Shown here: positions 11,471 through 21,883 of the stretch, one piece after another | Numbering within the stretch: the first letter of the stretch is position 1 | How the letters are laid out: every line of letters begins with the position of its first letter | Assembly (NCBI GenBank): GCA_009767595.1 | Contig: VSDK01010086.1 | Span: forward strand, 1 to 64,000 | Source of the DNA: Symbiodinium kawagutii | Taxonomy: Eukaryota; Sar; Dinophyceae; Suessiales; Symbiodiniaceae | Length of the DNA stretch: 64,000 bases | Direction: 5' to 3' | The notes under the pieces: generated by a model | Databases searched by the model: none | Seen by the model: the letters and a program-made list of their open reading frames with translations, nothing else | Told to the model about the DNA's origin: nothing | Position numbers and translations under genes: made by a program

Positions 11471-11639
11471 CTGCCTGGTACATTTTGAACATTTGCTCCT
11501 GCAATTCACGACCGGAAATGTCACCAAATCGTTCCTTGAGGCTGGAGGCACCCCAAAGCGCACTTGCTGCCTGTGCGGCAGCAGCCGCATTGCCCCCACT
11601 GGCCCCAAGTGAAGCCGATCCCGGTCCGTCCATAGTCAC
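11471..11639 (-). CDS. First recognised exon of minus-strand gene M1
   Basis: An acceptor AAACCCAG|GTGACT at 11640 is followed by an ATG at 11633. The exon reads MTMDGPGSASLGASGGNAA, an Ala-rich stretch, then SSLKERFGDISGRELQEQMF and KMYQAG, and closes at CAGGCAG|GTCCTC in phase 1. The ATG just inside an acceptor would suit a trans-spliced first exon or an internal exon with an in-frame Met. M1 as a whole runs from here to at least 4650 and perhaps to 690. It has at least ten exons with (ATC)n/(GAT)n introns and no family I recognise. Presumably soluble, since no signal peptide or membrane segment was seen. Confidence 0.6.
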
Positions 11640-11659
11640 CTGGGTTTGGGTCAGGCGGC

Positions 11660-12560
11660 AAGTATCATATCATATCGTATCATATCATAGCACAACATAT
11701 CATATCATATCATATCATATCATGTCATATCATGTCAAATATAAGAAAAAAGACTTGTTGACTTGTAGATGTATATTCCCTACTGGCGGGGGAGGTCAAC
11801 AGCAGTTCATGGTCCACGTATCTATATAAACAATTTAAAGTTTGAACATCTACATATGTGTGATAAATATGTAATGTAATGTATAATGAATAATGTTTAA
11901 TGTATTCAAAATTATTTCACAATAAACATAATATATATATATATATATTGGTATATGTATTATATGTACTGTATTATATACTGTACTTATATTGTTTCAA
12001 CTATACACGGTATCGGTGCACGTAAATACAGCACATATACGTCTGCAATGTATGTAGTAGCACGTGACCCTTTGACTAATCAGACTAATCAGAGCCGTGG
12101 CGCTAAAGCAACTGCGCAGGAAAGAAACGAGGAAAAGGTGGTGAAGCTGGAAGCTCGGATGCACTGAAACCAAAACGGCCACTCGGTGACGGACGGTCGT
12201 CGTCAATTGAGTCAGTCTTGAGTCGTCTTGAGTCACTGAGTGTCATGGTGTGCAATGCCCTTGTCTTCTCCCGCTGTGTTGAACTGTGTTGATATGACTT
12301 GAAGGACGTGCGTCAGTCATCATGCTGATAGTTGGACAACAACAAGACTGTGACGACCGTCTGTCTGTCAACTGTCAATGGTCCCATAATATATATTTAT
12401 AATAGATTATTGATAATTGATTGTATTATATCAGCATGATTCCATTCGATGATTAATGACTGCGATTGAGTCGAGTCTGTTTGGATTTTTGATTCGATTC
12501 ATGAGTCCCAACGGCCCAACTGAGACTCACTACTCACTACCGATTCGAGAGTAAAGTCTT
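11660..12560. other. Non-coding AT-rich stretch
   Basis: It contains a CATATCATAT repeat at 11665-11730 and TA-rich sequence at 11930-12000. A possible short coding patch at 12090-12170 has no clear frame. No gene supported. Confidence 0.6.
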
Positions 12561-12569
12561 CTCACGGCA

Positions 12570-12725
12570 GTCGGTTGGAAACCTGCAATTGGCTCCCTGA
12601 CAGGATTGGGTGCCCGGGCAATTGGAGAGAGATTTTCGTTGCCATTTGCCTGGCATTGTCGCAAGTGCCAAGCTTGGCAATGGCATGTGGGGCTGGGGGG
12701 GCATCATAAACACTTGGATTGAATT
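12570..12725 (-). CDS. Likely exon, unknown protein
   Basis: The minus strand reads SVYDAPPAPHAIAKLGTCD, then NARQMATKISLQLPGHPIL and SGSQLQVSNRLP before a stop. It lies between the methyltransferase gene and M1 on the same strand and could belong to either neighbour or be separate. Two other frames are open, so frame choice is moderate. Confidence 0.4.
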
Positions 12726-13029
12726 GGATAGGCATTGGATAGGATAGGCGATCCACAGTGGAGTGGAGTGATGAGTGAGGATTGAGGATGATTTGAGGAT
12801 TGAGGAATCATACATTCAGTTACATTCAAAGTACAGTACAGTAAGTACAGAAACATAGGGTCAAGTGTCAAGCAATCAATCCATGGGATCCGTGGATGAA
12901 TGGAATGAATCAACGAACCTGGGACTGACTAACTGACCATAACTGACTGTTCGATGATTTGATGAAAGGTTCCAGTTCCCCTCAAGGGAATCGAATCGAT
13001 GATGATCAATGATCAACGTTAACAACAAC

Positions 13030-13219
13030 ACATCATAATCATCATCATCATCATCATCATCATCAGCATCATCATCATGATCACCTTCATCATCAACAAT
13101 TCACCATCACCATCATGCTCGTGATCAATCATACCACCGAATCATCTTCATCATCATGAATCATGATCATCAATCATCATCATCAATCATCATCACCATC
13201 ATCAATCATCATCACCATC

Positions 13220-13250
<31 letters not shown>

Positions 13251-13290
13251 CCATCGTCGTCATCATCATCATCATCATCATCATCATCAC
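13030..13290. repeat. (ATC)n-rich block
   Basis: ATC repeats with CACC and CATG interruptions. An adjacent minus-strand patch at 13290-13420 is open in more than one frame and is not resolved. The poly-Asp reading of the block is an artefact. Confidence 0.85.
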
Positions 13291-13745
13291 GTTGGTCCGC
13301 GGGCACTTCTCTTTTGACGACGATCGCTCTGAGGTCCCTTGAGCTTCTGATCGTCTTCGACTTCAACGTCTTGGAACGGAGCTGGATTGAGTCTGAGCGG
13401 GAGTCTGAGTCAGCGGCCAAGGCATACTACTAGAATTATTATAGAATCATCGAATCAATGAGTCGTTAGAGTCGTGGTGAGTTGTGGTGGTTGTTAGTTA
13501 CTTAGTTAGTCCAGCTAGTTGGTTAACTCAATGACTCAAGACCCTATGACTCCGCTTGTGCAGCAAATGGGTGTCACTGTCAGACGACTGTCAGAGTCAG
13601 TGACCAAATCAATCATGTCAATCAAGTGAATTCGAATTGAAATCGCTGAGTCAGCTGGGCTAATGTCGTTTTGGATCGACACCGCACTGAATTCATGGAA
13701 TCACCATGACCATGCACCATGCACTGTGCACCAATCGCAACCTAA

Positions 13746-14066
13746 CTAACCACAGAAGTCAAAATCGGCTTCAAGCGATGCAGCTAACGATGACAAACTG
13801 ATATCTGGCAAACGCTCATCAACTTCCACATGGCTGGGCTTGACTTGTGTAAGCGCATAAAGGATCACCACGCCACACACATGGCAATGCATGCCATTTC
13901 CAGCCATGCCAATGATAGCTGTTCTTGAATCTTCAGAAACATGTGAGGTTTGATGCAAACTGGTCTTCGCAAAAGAGCACATGGGCCTCCCTTCTGTAAA
14001 TTCGGGCCACACTGGAAAGCCTTGGGCGGCCAAGGCCTCTCGAGCAAGCAGCCAACGAGGATGTAG
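13746..14066 (-). CDS. C5-cytosine DNA methyltransferase, exon 3 (motifs IX and X, C-terminus)
   Basis: The exon opens at CTCAG|CTACAT and reads LHPRWLLAREALAAQGFP, which fits motif IX (R-x-L-x-x-R-E, then GFP). After a segment with MCSFAKTSLHQTSHV comes GMAGNGMHCHVCGVVILYAL. That fits motif X, where the glycine-asparagine pair helps close the S-adenosylmethionine pocket together with motif I. A TAG at 13746-13748 ends the protein. Joining to exon 2 (CCT|GTTGTC) is phase 0 and removes a 179-bp intron. These are the last conserved motifs of the C5 fold, so the gene appears complete at its 3' end. Confidence 0.75.
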   Translation of the reverse strand, partial: LHPRWLLAREALAAQGFPVWPEFTEGRPMCSFAKTSLHQTSHVSEDSRTAIIGMAGNGMHCHVCGVVILYALTQVKPSHVEVDERLPDISLSSLAASLEADFDFCG

Positions 14067-14245
14067 CTGAGACCTGTTTGGCATTCAGGCATGCGGCATG
14101 CGGCGGCACATTCAGGTTGGTTTCACTGGCTTGGCTTTGTGGTTTGAGTGAATGAGTGAGTGTCAGGGCTGAAAACAATAATTGGAAACAACCTTGAGAA
14201 ACCTTGAAGCAGTGAAACAAACAAAATATTGTTAAAACTGACAAC

Positions 14246-14962
14246 AGGGCACCACATCACACCGGCGTTCTTTATGATCGTCTGCAAGTTGTTCCACGAC
14301 GACCGGGTATCGACATGGTCTGGATTCTGGTTGAGCGAGAAAACTTGGTACTGGTCTCCAACACAAGCTGAGATGTAGTTGTTCAGGTGATCGCGTTCAC
14401 TGGTTGTGAGTGCTGATCGAAAATCGATGCTCTTGACATCCTTCTTGGCCAACAAATCACCTCGGTCTGACTCCGGCCATTCACTCTCAGGACGGTTGAT
14501 GGCCCACAGAAGCTCCGCCATGATCTCATGGTCAGGCGCTTGGAAAAAGAGGTCCCAAGCTGGCGTGTGATCTTGATGGTGGGCCCACTGACCAAACCAC
14601 ATAGGCGAATTGAAGAGGTGTACAAACATATTGATTGGACTTGCAAAAGCACCGGTCTTGAATTTATGTCTTAGCACAGACCAGCGGCGCTTTCTTTGCA
14701 CTCCCCAGCCGTAGTCAAAGGGAGTAATGACTGTGGATTCGACATGGTACCACTTCCCCAAAAAACGATGAAGCAGTTCGATTGGAAACTGCGGCACATT
14801 CTCTTGCACAATGATCTCCTCCTGGTATCTAATCCTCTGGGCAATCCAACAAAGCAGCAGTAAATATGTCTTGCCATCTTGATGCAATTGCTCGCCTTTC
14901 GGACTATAATCCGTACACGGCGTTCCGGCTATGTGTAGTTTCGCCGGACAGTCACTGGGAAC
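14246..14962 (-). CDS. C5-cytosine DNA methyltransferase, exon 2 (catalytic motifs IV, VI, VIII)
   Basis: The exon begins after CCTGAAG|GTT. It carries HIAGTPCTDYSPKG, the motif IV Pro-Cys whose cysteine attacks C6 of the target cytosine. Next comes IIVQENVPQFP, the motif VI Glu-Asn-Val that protonates the base. Then YGWGVQRKRRW fits motif VIII. The spacing from PC to ENV is about 38 residues, usual for the family. The following 140 residues correspond to the variable target-recognition region and match nothing I know. The product should methylate cytosine in DNA in the nucleus. Dinoflagellate genomes are known to be heavily modified, but specificity cannot be read from sequence. Confidence 0.85.
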
Positions 14963-15106
14963 CTTCAGGGCGTGGAATGGTTGGAACAAGCATGCAGTGG
15001 AGATGATGATATGTTGCTTCAGTGATTGATTTGATCACTTGATGGACCCGATGGATGGATTATTAAATATCATTCAATATCAAATATCCAGTTGATTTGA
15101 TTGAAT

Positions 15107-15118
15107 GATGATGATGAT

Positions 15119-15207
<89 letters not shown>
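15107..15207. repeat. (GAT)n array in methyltransferase intron 1, followed by ATTG repeats
   Basis: About 33 GAT units inside the 611-bp intron 14,963-15,573, followed by an ATTG/GATT array at 15,225-15,345. Confidence 0.95.
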
Positions 15208-15257
15208 GGCTAACTACTAACTACTTTTTATTGATTGATTGATTGCCTGATTGATTA

Positions 15258-15288
<31 letters not shown>

Positions 15289-15573
15289 CACTTCTAACTT
15301 ATTGATTGATTGATTCATTGGTTACTGGTTGATTGATGGATCGATTCATTGATAGATGTTCATGTCTCTGTTTTGGATGATTGGATGAAGTGATGTCATC
15401 ATCATCATATCATATCATATCATGATTCATGATGATATCATGATGTCACACTGACTGATGTGATATGACTCTTATGATGTCATATCTGTTGTTTGGCAAG
15501 TTGTTTGGTGTTTTTGGCTGACAAGTAACCTGACGCCTGACAACCTGACAACCTGGATGATGTCTGATCCTGC

Positions 15574-17013
15574 CTGACACATTTTTTGGTGCTTAATGCA
15601 CCAAGCTCGGTCAGTCACCGCATAGCCGCTCAGCACTGAAGGCAGAATCACGGCATCGACAAACTCTGCCGTGATGGATGACTTGTGCTTCAAAAGCTCG
15701 GAAATGCGCGGCGCCCAGAAATCTTCAACGTCACAGAAGACATGCTCTGGTGAATGAGGATGTTCTAGCAACTCATTCGCTGATTTGCTGAATTTCTCCA
15801 CTGCAAAAATGTTTCGGGGAGATGGCATTTGATCAATGTCAAAACCTGCTTCTTTACAAGCAGCCCAAGCCAAGTTCAAATAACTTGTTGCCGGAGTATC
15901 GATACCAGAAAAACATGTTGACATTGTCGTGCTTTCCATGCGATCCATGAGTCTCCGGAAGAATTGCATTCTCTCATCGTCATTGGGAGTTGATTCTCCA
16001 AACATCCTAGCTACATTTGCATTCGCATTTGCTGAAGGCGATGGCACTGGCGGATGCTGCGGATGCTCAACATCGACGGGTGAGGCGAAGTGGGTTGACT
16101 GCGTTGGCAAACACATGCACTCAAGCACGTGTTTTCTTACGCTGGAAGCAACTTGAATTGCAGATTCCTTGCTTCGTTGGACTCTATTGTACAAAGGATG
16201 TGTTGCAAACCGATATAGTACATCCATCACAACAAAGGGCCAGCGAAACATACGAGATAGGATGTTTTTCCTTACCTCAGGATCCAAAGGGTATATCCCA
16301 TTTTCATTCTCATCACCACATGTATCTTGACACTGACGATTCTGTTTCTGATCACTATCACAAAGAGTTGTGGTTGTGACAGTTGTGACATGTCTGCCAT
16401 TGTCATCAGTCACGGCGGTGGCTGTCTCTGTCACAGCTGTCACGGCTGTTGTCACAGCCAAACTCTTCTCACCATGATTGGAATCATTGGAGACCCCAAG
16501 AGTCGCATTGGGAATGGACTCAGTGGATGCTAACTCGGATGCTAGGCTCAGGCTCAGGGACATTTGCTGGGTTTGCTGCGATTGATCAGCAAGGTTATCT
16601 GCTACCGAGTCTACCGATGAAAATGCATCCACATCAGGACGAGGAATGGAAACATACTCAAACTCCGCTTGCCGCTCTGACTCTGGCTGATCCAGGTGAT
16701 CAAGCTTCGAGAGAGTGCTCTCAGCAAATGAAGAGGTGTTGGCGTTGATGTCGATGTCTGCTGGAATAGTTTCCATGTTCGCCGGATCCGATGTCGCCAA
16801 AGGGCTTGATTCCAAAGCAGCACCATGATCATGAATCTTCTTCTCTGATGTCTCCAAATCATCATCATCGGTGGTAGTAGGTATAGCCCCAGCAGGCTCA
16901 GCGGTAGGCTCAGCATGAATTTTCATCTTCTGATTTTTTTTTTGATTTGGAGATTCTCTACTACATGATCGATCCCTGCCTCGTTTAGATTGAGGTTTAG
17001 GTTTGCTCTTCAC
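15574..17013 (-). CDS. C5-cytosine DNA methyltransferase, exon 1 (low-complexity N-terminus and motif I)
   Basis: Residues 1-360 (counted from 17013) are Ser/Thr/Asp/Gln-rich and carry a basic patch with KPKPQSKRGRDRS, a possible nuclear signal. The catalytic domain starts at about residue 360. TCFSGIDTPATSYLNLAW at 367-384 is motif I, the SAM-binding FxGxD loop. IFAVEKFSKSANELL near 405 holds the acidic residue that usually contacts the SAM ribose, and VFCDVEDFW near 425 fits motif III. The exon ends at CAG|GCAGGA, a GC donor that joins in phase 0 to exon 2 and gives about 820 residues in all. The true start is not settled. The frame is open back to about 17,130 without an ATG, so either an upstream exon exists or the Met about 30 residues in is used. 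Confidence 0.75.
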
Positions 17014-17219
17014 AGCCAGTCGCTTTTCTGAACTAGCCCCAGCTCCAGTGTTTTTGGAATTCCGAGAATGATTATCATCATCATCATGAGCATATCCAAC
17101 TGGTTGCTGTTGTTGTCCTCGTCATTATGACTATCGCTATCATCATTATCATTATCATCATCATGAACACTATCATTATAGTAAACAAGTAAACAAACCA
17201 TAATTTAACCACAATATAT

Positions 17220-20200
17220 ATAATTACAACAGCTCAGATCTGGTGTCTAGGTACTTCAATATGATGTGTTTAGATGATGGTTCTCCTGATGCCTGATGGT
17301 GTTTGACAAACAGCTTGGTGTCCTTCATGGGCATAGAGCGGCGTAGAGTTTATGCAGTTCATTCTTGAACCATAAACGTCACGCAAGGGTACCACTCTGA
17401 CTCTGAACTTATCTGAGCTTGGTTGACTTAGTTGATCTGGAGAGTTCGGGATGTCATGAGTATGAAATCTAGTTGTAATACCAAAAGCCTAGTGAGTGAG
17501 CCTTTGATCAAAATGGCCTCCCAGCGGATCTGACTCACATCAGACATCCGATGATGATGATGATCATAATTATTAAATGTTTGTTATTTATACTTTGACT
17601 CAAACCTGGTTGCCAGGTTGTTACATGTACTACATATCAGGTTCCCACATCATATGTTGCAAAATACAAAAACCATTGCCATATTCATGTCTGCCCAGCC
17701 AAATAACCCTAAAAGATAATGATTACGAACAATATGATCATGATGTATTTTAACTTTAGGTGACACCAACCCCTTTATGTAATGGTTTTGAAAACCGAAC
17801 GAGATGCGCCAACACCGGATGTCCTCACCGGACCGGATCCAGACCCATCCCAGTGAAAGTGCCTTGCAATTCCAAGGCTGATTCGAAAGAAGAGGTCAGG
17901 CCTCAAGACGCACAACGAGAATGAAGACCACAGGCCATAGGCGGCCATAGGAAATTGGGCATCAGGATATGGTAAAGGCAGTAAAGATTAAAGCATATCT
18001 AAATCAAATCATGTTCGCATTGTTGAATTATAGAATTGGTTACTTATTTTGCATTGGTTAGGTTTGATTTTATGTGAATTGATTTGATCATGATCCAATG
18101 GGGTAAGTTGTATCTTATAGTGACATGTTGAATTTGGGGTTACTAATTTAGTAATGGTCATTGTCCAAACATGTGGGTACAAGTGTGTCATAAACATTTG
18201 GGTAGTAAGTAAGCCATACCAATCATACATTCATCATCATTCATCATCTCAAATCATTGTATGTGAATGTGTAAACACTACAAATAATTCAACAATATAA
18301 TATCAACACACATCAACCAAACTCAATAAATCAAATAAATGCATTGGTATTGTAACTTGTTTTGTATATAATAATTGTTTGCATTGTATATTATATTATT
18401 TATTTTTTGAAAATAATACAACGTAATCACTAGACTGTACAATCGATAATCCAACAATAAACACAATACAAGAACTCATTTGCACGACTGTTCCACACAC
18501 CCCTTGGCTGGCTCTTAGCCAAACATCAACACAACATGGACCACATGGTCACGCCCCAAGACCCGTCGCCAGACCCCAGCCGTGCCCCAAGACCCGTCGC
18601 CAGACCCCAGCCGCGCCCCCAAGACCCCGTCGCCAGACCCCAGCCGCACCCCCAGGACCCCGTCGCCGGACCCCAAACGAACCCCAACCAATCCCAAGAT
18701 ACGACACAATGGCATTGGGGATCCACGCAATAGAACTCGCTGCAACATCACCTGTGGCCGGGTGAGAACATTCAAAAACAAATATGTAATTAAACATCAT
18801 GATCAAACTGGTTATGTTTACGAGTAGATATACATGCGAACAAGTTTAACCAACAAAACAAACATATGGAATCATTGTGCAAATGATATGAGCAGTGGTT
18901 CACTGGTTTACCTTTATCAAATCATATCATCTACTTCATCTGGTATTCATTTTATCAGCAAAACATAACACTTCACCATCTTCACAATAGGTAACGATTA
19001 CTTCTTTACTTCACTAATATCAAACCACTAGTAATTAGTATCGCACTGTCAACAGATCAATGAAATCATTGATACCCAATGAGCCTAATGATATTTGCTT
19101 CTACTTATGGCTTGCAATGGTTAGCTATACTGGCTTGGTCTGTTTGGTCAATAATAGTAGTAAATGTAAGGTGTTGCACTAAGCAAATCATGCGTCAGTC
19201 AGTGGATCGTTGGTGTGGTTAAATCGTTGGCTCCTGGCGATGGTTGATAATGACATAAACTAAATTATAATGGCTAAACAAACATGGTTCGTTCATGGTA
19301 TAATGGTAAATGAATAGTTAAAATACTAGCTTGTTCAACATGGTTGTTGAATCTGTTGAATAAGTTCTTCAGGAGGCAGCCACCCAGGGCAAACCAGGTC
19401 ACACCGGTCATTCCGCTTGGCTTCTGAAAGGCCAACATCAAACATCATCTCATGGTCTCATGGGCTAATCAGCTATCTATTATCAGTCAAAAGATGTATC
19501 AGTATCAGTGTGGGGTTTACCAATGATCAATGATCAATGATCCAATCCAATCACCAATCAAATGTGGGGTTGGCAATTACCCTGAAGCCTGACAAGGACC
19601 TTTAGTGAGTTGTTGGGGCAATTATGTATCCACGCCTATTGAATCCTGATTCCATCTTTGATACCCGCCTGATTACCGCCTGAGGGAGACTGAGTTGCCG
19701 TTGTCCTTTTTTTCTGCGAGTCATCGGGTCATCGAAGTTTTCGATGCTTCCGGATTCCGTGATCTCACAGCGATCGATCCTTCCATTCCAATCACAACAC
19801 ATTGTGAATTGTGAACTAATGTTCTATAGTGAAGCTACTAGATGACTGGATGTCCGATGGACCATGGCCCTATGGAACTCCATAGTGAGTTTGATTGCAT
19901 TTTGTGAGCTGTTATGATGTTAGGCCCAATGTTAGGCTATGTTAGGTATCAGGCTACCACTACCACCATTGGTCCACATGGCAGCTTGTGCGGAAGGAGA
20001 TCTGAGATCGATGCTCTAATGCTCTAAGTTAGAGCAGCTCTAACTTCTCTGCTTCTCAGCGCAGGAGGGCTGGCAGGCTGGGAATTGAATGATGTTGTTA
20101 TGTTTCTGTGACTCTCTGAGTCGTCTGCGTCTCTGTGTATGTGTCGTATGTGACTGTGACTATGTGTGTATGTGAGTGTGTGGGTGCGTATGCCGTATGT

Positions 20201-20290
20201 ATGTAATGTATGTATCTGTATCTGTATGTAGGTAGGTATATGTAGGTATGTAAAAGTATGTATGTATTTGTGTGTATTGTATGCATTGTA
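17220..20290. other. Non-coding AT-rich spacer
   Basis: About 3 kb with short ORFs only, frequent AATCAT and GGTTA motifs, and no convincing exon on either strand. It separates the methyltransferase gene from the copia insertion. Two repeats inside it are listed separately. Confidence 0.6.
18553..18672. repeat. GC-rich minisatellite, about 4 copies of 30-33 bp
   Basis: The unit contains AGACCC(C)GTCGCCAGACCCC and AGCCG(C/T)(A/G)CCCC. It is a sharp GC island in AT-rich surroundings. All frames on both strands are open across it, so ORFs here are not evidence of a gene. Confidence 0.85.
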
Positions 20291-20310
20291 TGTATTGTAA
20301 CAATATGTAT

Positions 20311-20361
20311 TGTAATGTATGTATGTATGTATGTATGTATGTATGTATGTATGTATGTATG

Positions 20362-20416
<55 letters not shown>

Positions 20417-20524
20417 GTATCTATGTATCTATGTATCTATGTATCTATGTATCTATGATGTATCTTTGTATGTATCTATGAATGTATCTATGTATGTATC
20501 TATGTATGTATGTATCTATCTATC
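20311..20524. repeat. GTAT / CTAT tetranucleotide array, left part
   Basis: GTAT units change to CTAT units and then to mixed blocks such as GTATCTATGATGTATC. The array is interrupted at 20,524 by the copia element and resumes at 29,048. Confidence 0.95.
20520..20524. repeat. Target-site duplication CTATC, left copy
   Basis: CTATC directly precedes the left LTR and is repeated directly after the right LTR at 29,048-29,052. Five bases is the usual duplication for Ty1/copia integrases. Because the target is itself CTAT repeat, a longer or shorter duplication would look similar. Confidence 0.75.
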
Positions 20525-20790
20525 TGTGAAACTGGTAGCAGAGGAGATCACCAATCCCTGATTGGTTGCAGATTTCAAGTAGAGATGGTCCAACCACCAC
20601 AAGCACGTCCCACGTGCACCGCAGCTCTTTTCCCAAATGGCTCGGACACGTCCAACGCGTCACCACAGCCCTCCCACCGCTAATGTGGGTGCATGGGCCA
20701 AAAGTGATGGCAATCAGCAGAATCAACGGAAGTGATCATGTGGACATGAGCTGGTCACATCAAGGGAACAGGTACACTTGACAATTCACA
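20525..20790 (-). repeat. 3' LTR of the copia element
   Basis: 266 bp with 6-bp terminal inverted repeats TGTGAA/TTCACA. It matches the right LTR base for base on reading. Short ORFs on both strands within it are duplicated exactly in the other LTR and are not genes. Confidence 0.95.
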
Positions 20791-21424
20791 CTCCTCTAAA
20801 ATTCTTTGATGTGACATTCGATGGATCTTTCAACCAACGGATGGCTTGTCGATGATGTGCATTTCGTTCAAGAGATGCTGATTCGTCGTGTAACTGAAAC
20901 ATGCCGGTGTGCAAGACTTCTCTCAGCAGAATGGGATCCATTGGTTTAGTTAAAGCATCTGCTAATTGCAGAGACGTCGGAATCCAACGGAAAGTAACAT
21001 GTTCTGCACAGCGTTCCTTGATCAAAAGGACTTCCAAGGTTGTCCGGAACTCTTCACAGCTGGGCATCGCATTCCTAGTTACCAAATCGAAAAGACTCTT
21101 GCAGTCTGTGACAATTGAGGCCATACGAAGTTGTTGAAAACCTACCATGGGATTGCGCCAATCAAAATTGGTAACATTCAAGGTCCCCCATAGGAGTCGG
21201 ATCCATCCAAGCTTGTCAACACAATTTGACATAGCAAAAGCTTCGGCAGAAAGAGTGGATCGTACAACACGTGCTATCTTCTTCGAGGTCCATGTGAGTG
21301 GGCTAACTGGAGCTGACTTATTTTCATGGAGTGCAGTGCTCGTGGCACAAATGAAGGCACCCTGAAATGAAGAAAGTTGCTTGGAACTGGCAAAAGAGGC
21401 ATCACCAAAACTTACATGTGACAA
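20786..21424 (-). CDS. Copia RNase H domain and C-terminus (after an in-frame stop)
   Basis: The reading frame continues that of the reverse-transcriptase fragment after a TAA at 21,428-21,430. SHVSFGDASFASSKQ carries the first RNase H aspartate. LSAEAFAMSNCVDKLGW holds the conserved glutamate (S-A-E), and IVTDCKSLFDLV the next aspartate. RWIPTSLQLADALTKP is the usual end-of-RNase H motif (W-hPT.hQLADhhTK). The product would degrade the RNA strand of the RNA-DNA hybrid during reverse transcription. The stop codon appears to be a single substitution or a sequencing error. Confidence 0.9.
   Translation of the reverse strand: MSHVSFGDASFASSKQLSSFQGAFICATSTALHENKSAPVSPLTWTSKKIARVVRSTLSAEAFAMSNCVDKLGWIRLLWGTLNVTNFDWRNPMVGFQQLRMASIVTDCKSLFDLVTRNAMPSCEEFRTTLEVLLIKERCAEHVTFRWIPTSLQLADALTKPMDPILLREVLHTGMFQLHDESASLERNAHHRQAIRWLKDPSNVTSKNFRGV
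20791..20798 (-). other. Polypurine tract of the copia element
   Basis: On the minus strand TAGAGGAG directly abuts the 3' LTR, the position needed to prime plus-strand synthesis. It is short, but its place is exact. Confidence 0.7.
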
Positions 21425-21427
21425 TTC

Positions 21428-21883
21428 TTAAAGGCGAATGTGGCGAAAACACAACCTCACATGAGAATGTTCTTGAGCTTCCCGAAGTACTTTATTTGCC
21501 AACATCAATGTCCTTACAGTAGCTCCGGATACTTGAGTCTGTACCTCGCCAAGTTTAGCAGCTAAATCAGGCCTAGTATGCGTCACTGCGTATTGGAGGC
21601 TGCCTATGATACCACGCAATTTCGTCAACTCATGACTGTTGATGGGTTCATCTGGGGAATTCCTGCGCAAACGACCAATATCAATGGCGGGAATGTTCTT
21701 GATGTAATCAGCTTGAGAGGCTACGATACTGAAATCAGGCAATTGTTCCAGTGCGATCCCGGTGAAAACAAAACGATGCTGCTTGAAGGCCCCAAACGGT
21801 AGGACAGTCCGAAGTTTCGAGATCTGTTCATGGAACCAGCTGTCACCTCCGCACAGACCATCATCCACGTGCGTGCCTAACAC
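21428..21883 (-). CDS. Copia reverse transcriptase, catalytic second half (shifted frame)
   Basis: The fragment begins LGTHVDDGLCGGDSWF, where HVDD is the catalytic box (YVDD in most copia elements). It continues through KLRGIIGSLQYAVTHTRPDL, the thumb motif of copia enzymes. It lies +1 relative to the main polyprotein. The upstream half ends HPLEPCVFYLEF just before the shift, so the frame change sits roughly ten codons upstream of the active site. Without the shift the enzyme would be continuous. Confidence 0.9.
   Translation of the reverse strand: MLGTHVDDGLCGGDSWFHEQISKLRTVLPFGAFKQHRFVFTGIALEQLPDFSIVASQADYIKNIPAIDIGRLRRNSPDEPINSHELTKLRGIIGSLQYAVTHTRPDLAAKLGEVQTQVSGATVRTLMLANKVLREAQEHSHVRLCFRHIRL

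Noticed and set aside
18526-18830. Six overlapping ORFs rich in Gly/Leu/Trp or Pro/Asp
   Set aside because: All frames are open because of the GC-rich minisatellite, whose unit lacks stops.
17200-20300. Possible tRNA or small RNA genes in the AT-rich spacer
   Set aside because: No cloverleaf with matching TTC loop and acceptor stem was found by eye.
20566-20781. 71-codon plus-strand ORF in the LTR, repeated at 28,823-29,038
   Set aside because: It is simply duplicated with the LTR and shows no protein-like features.
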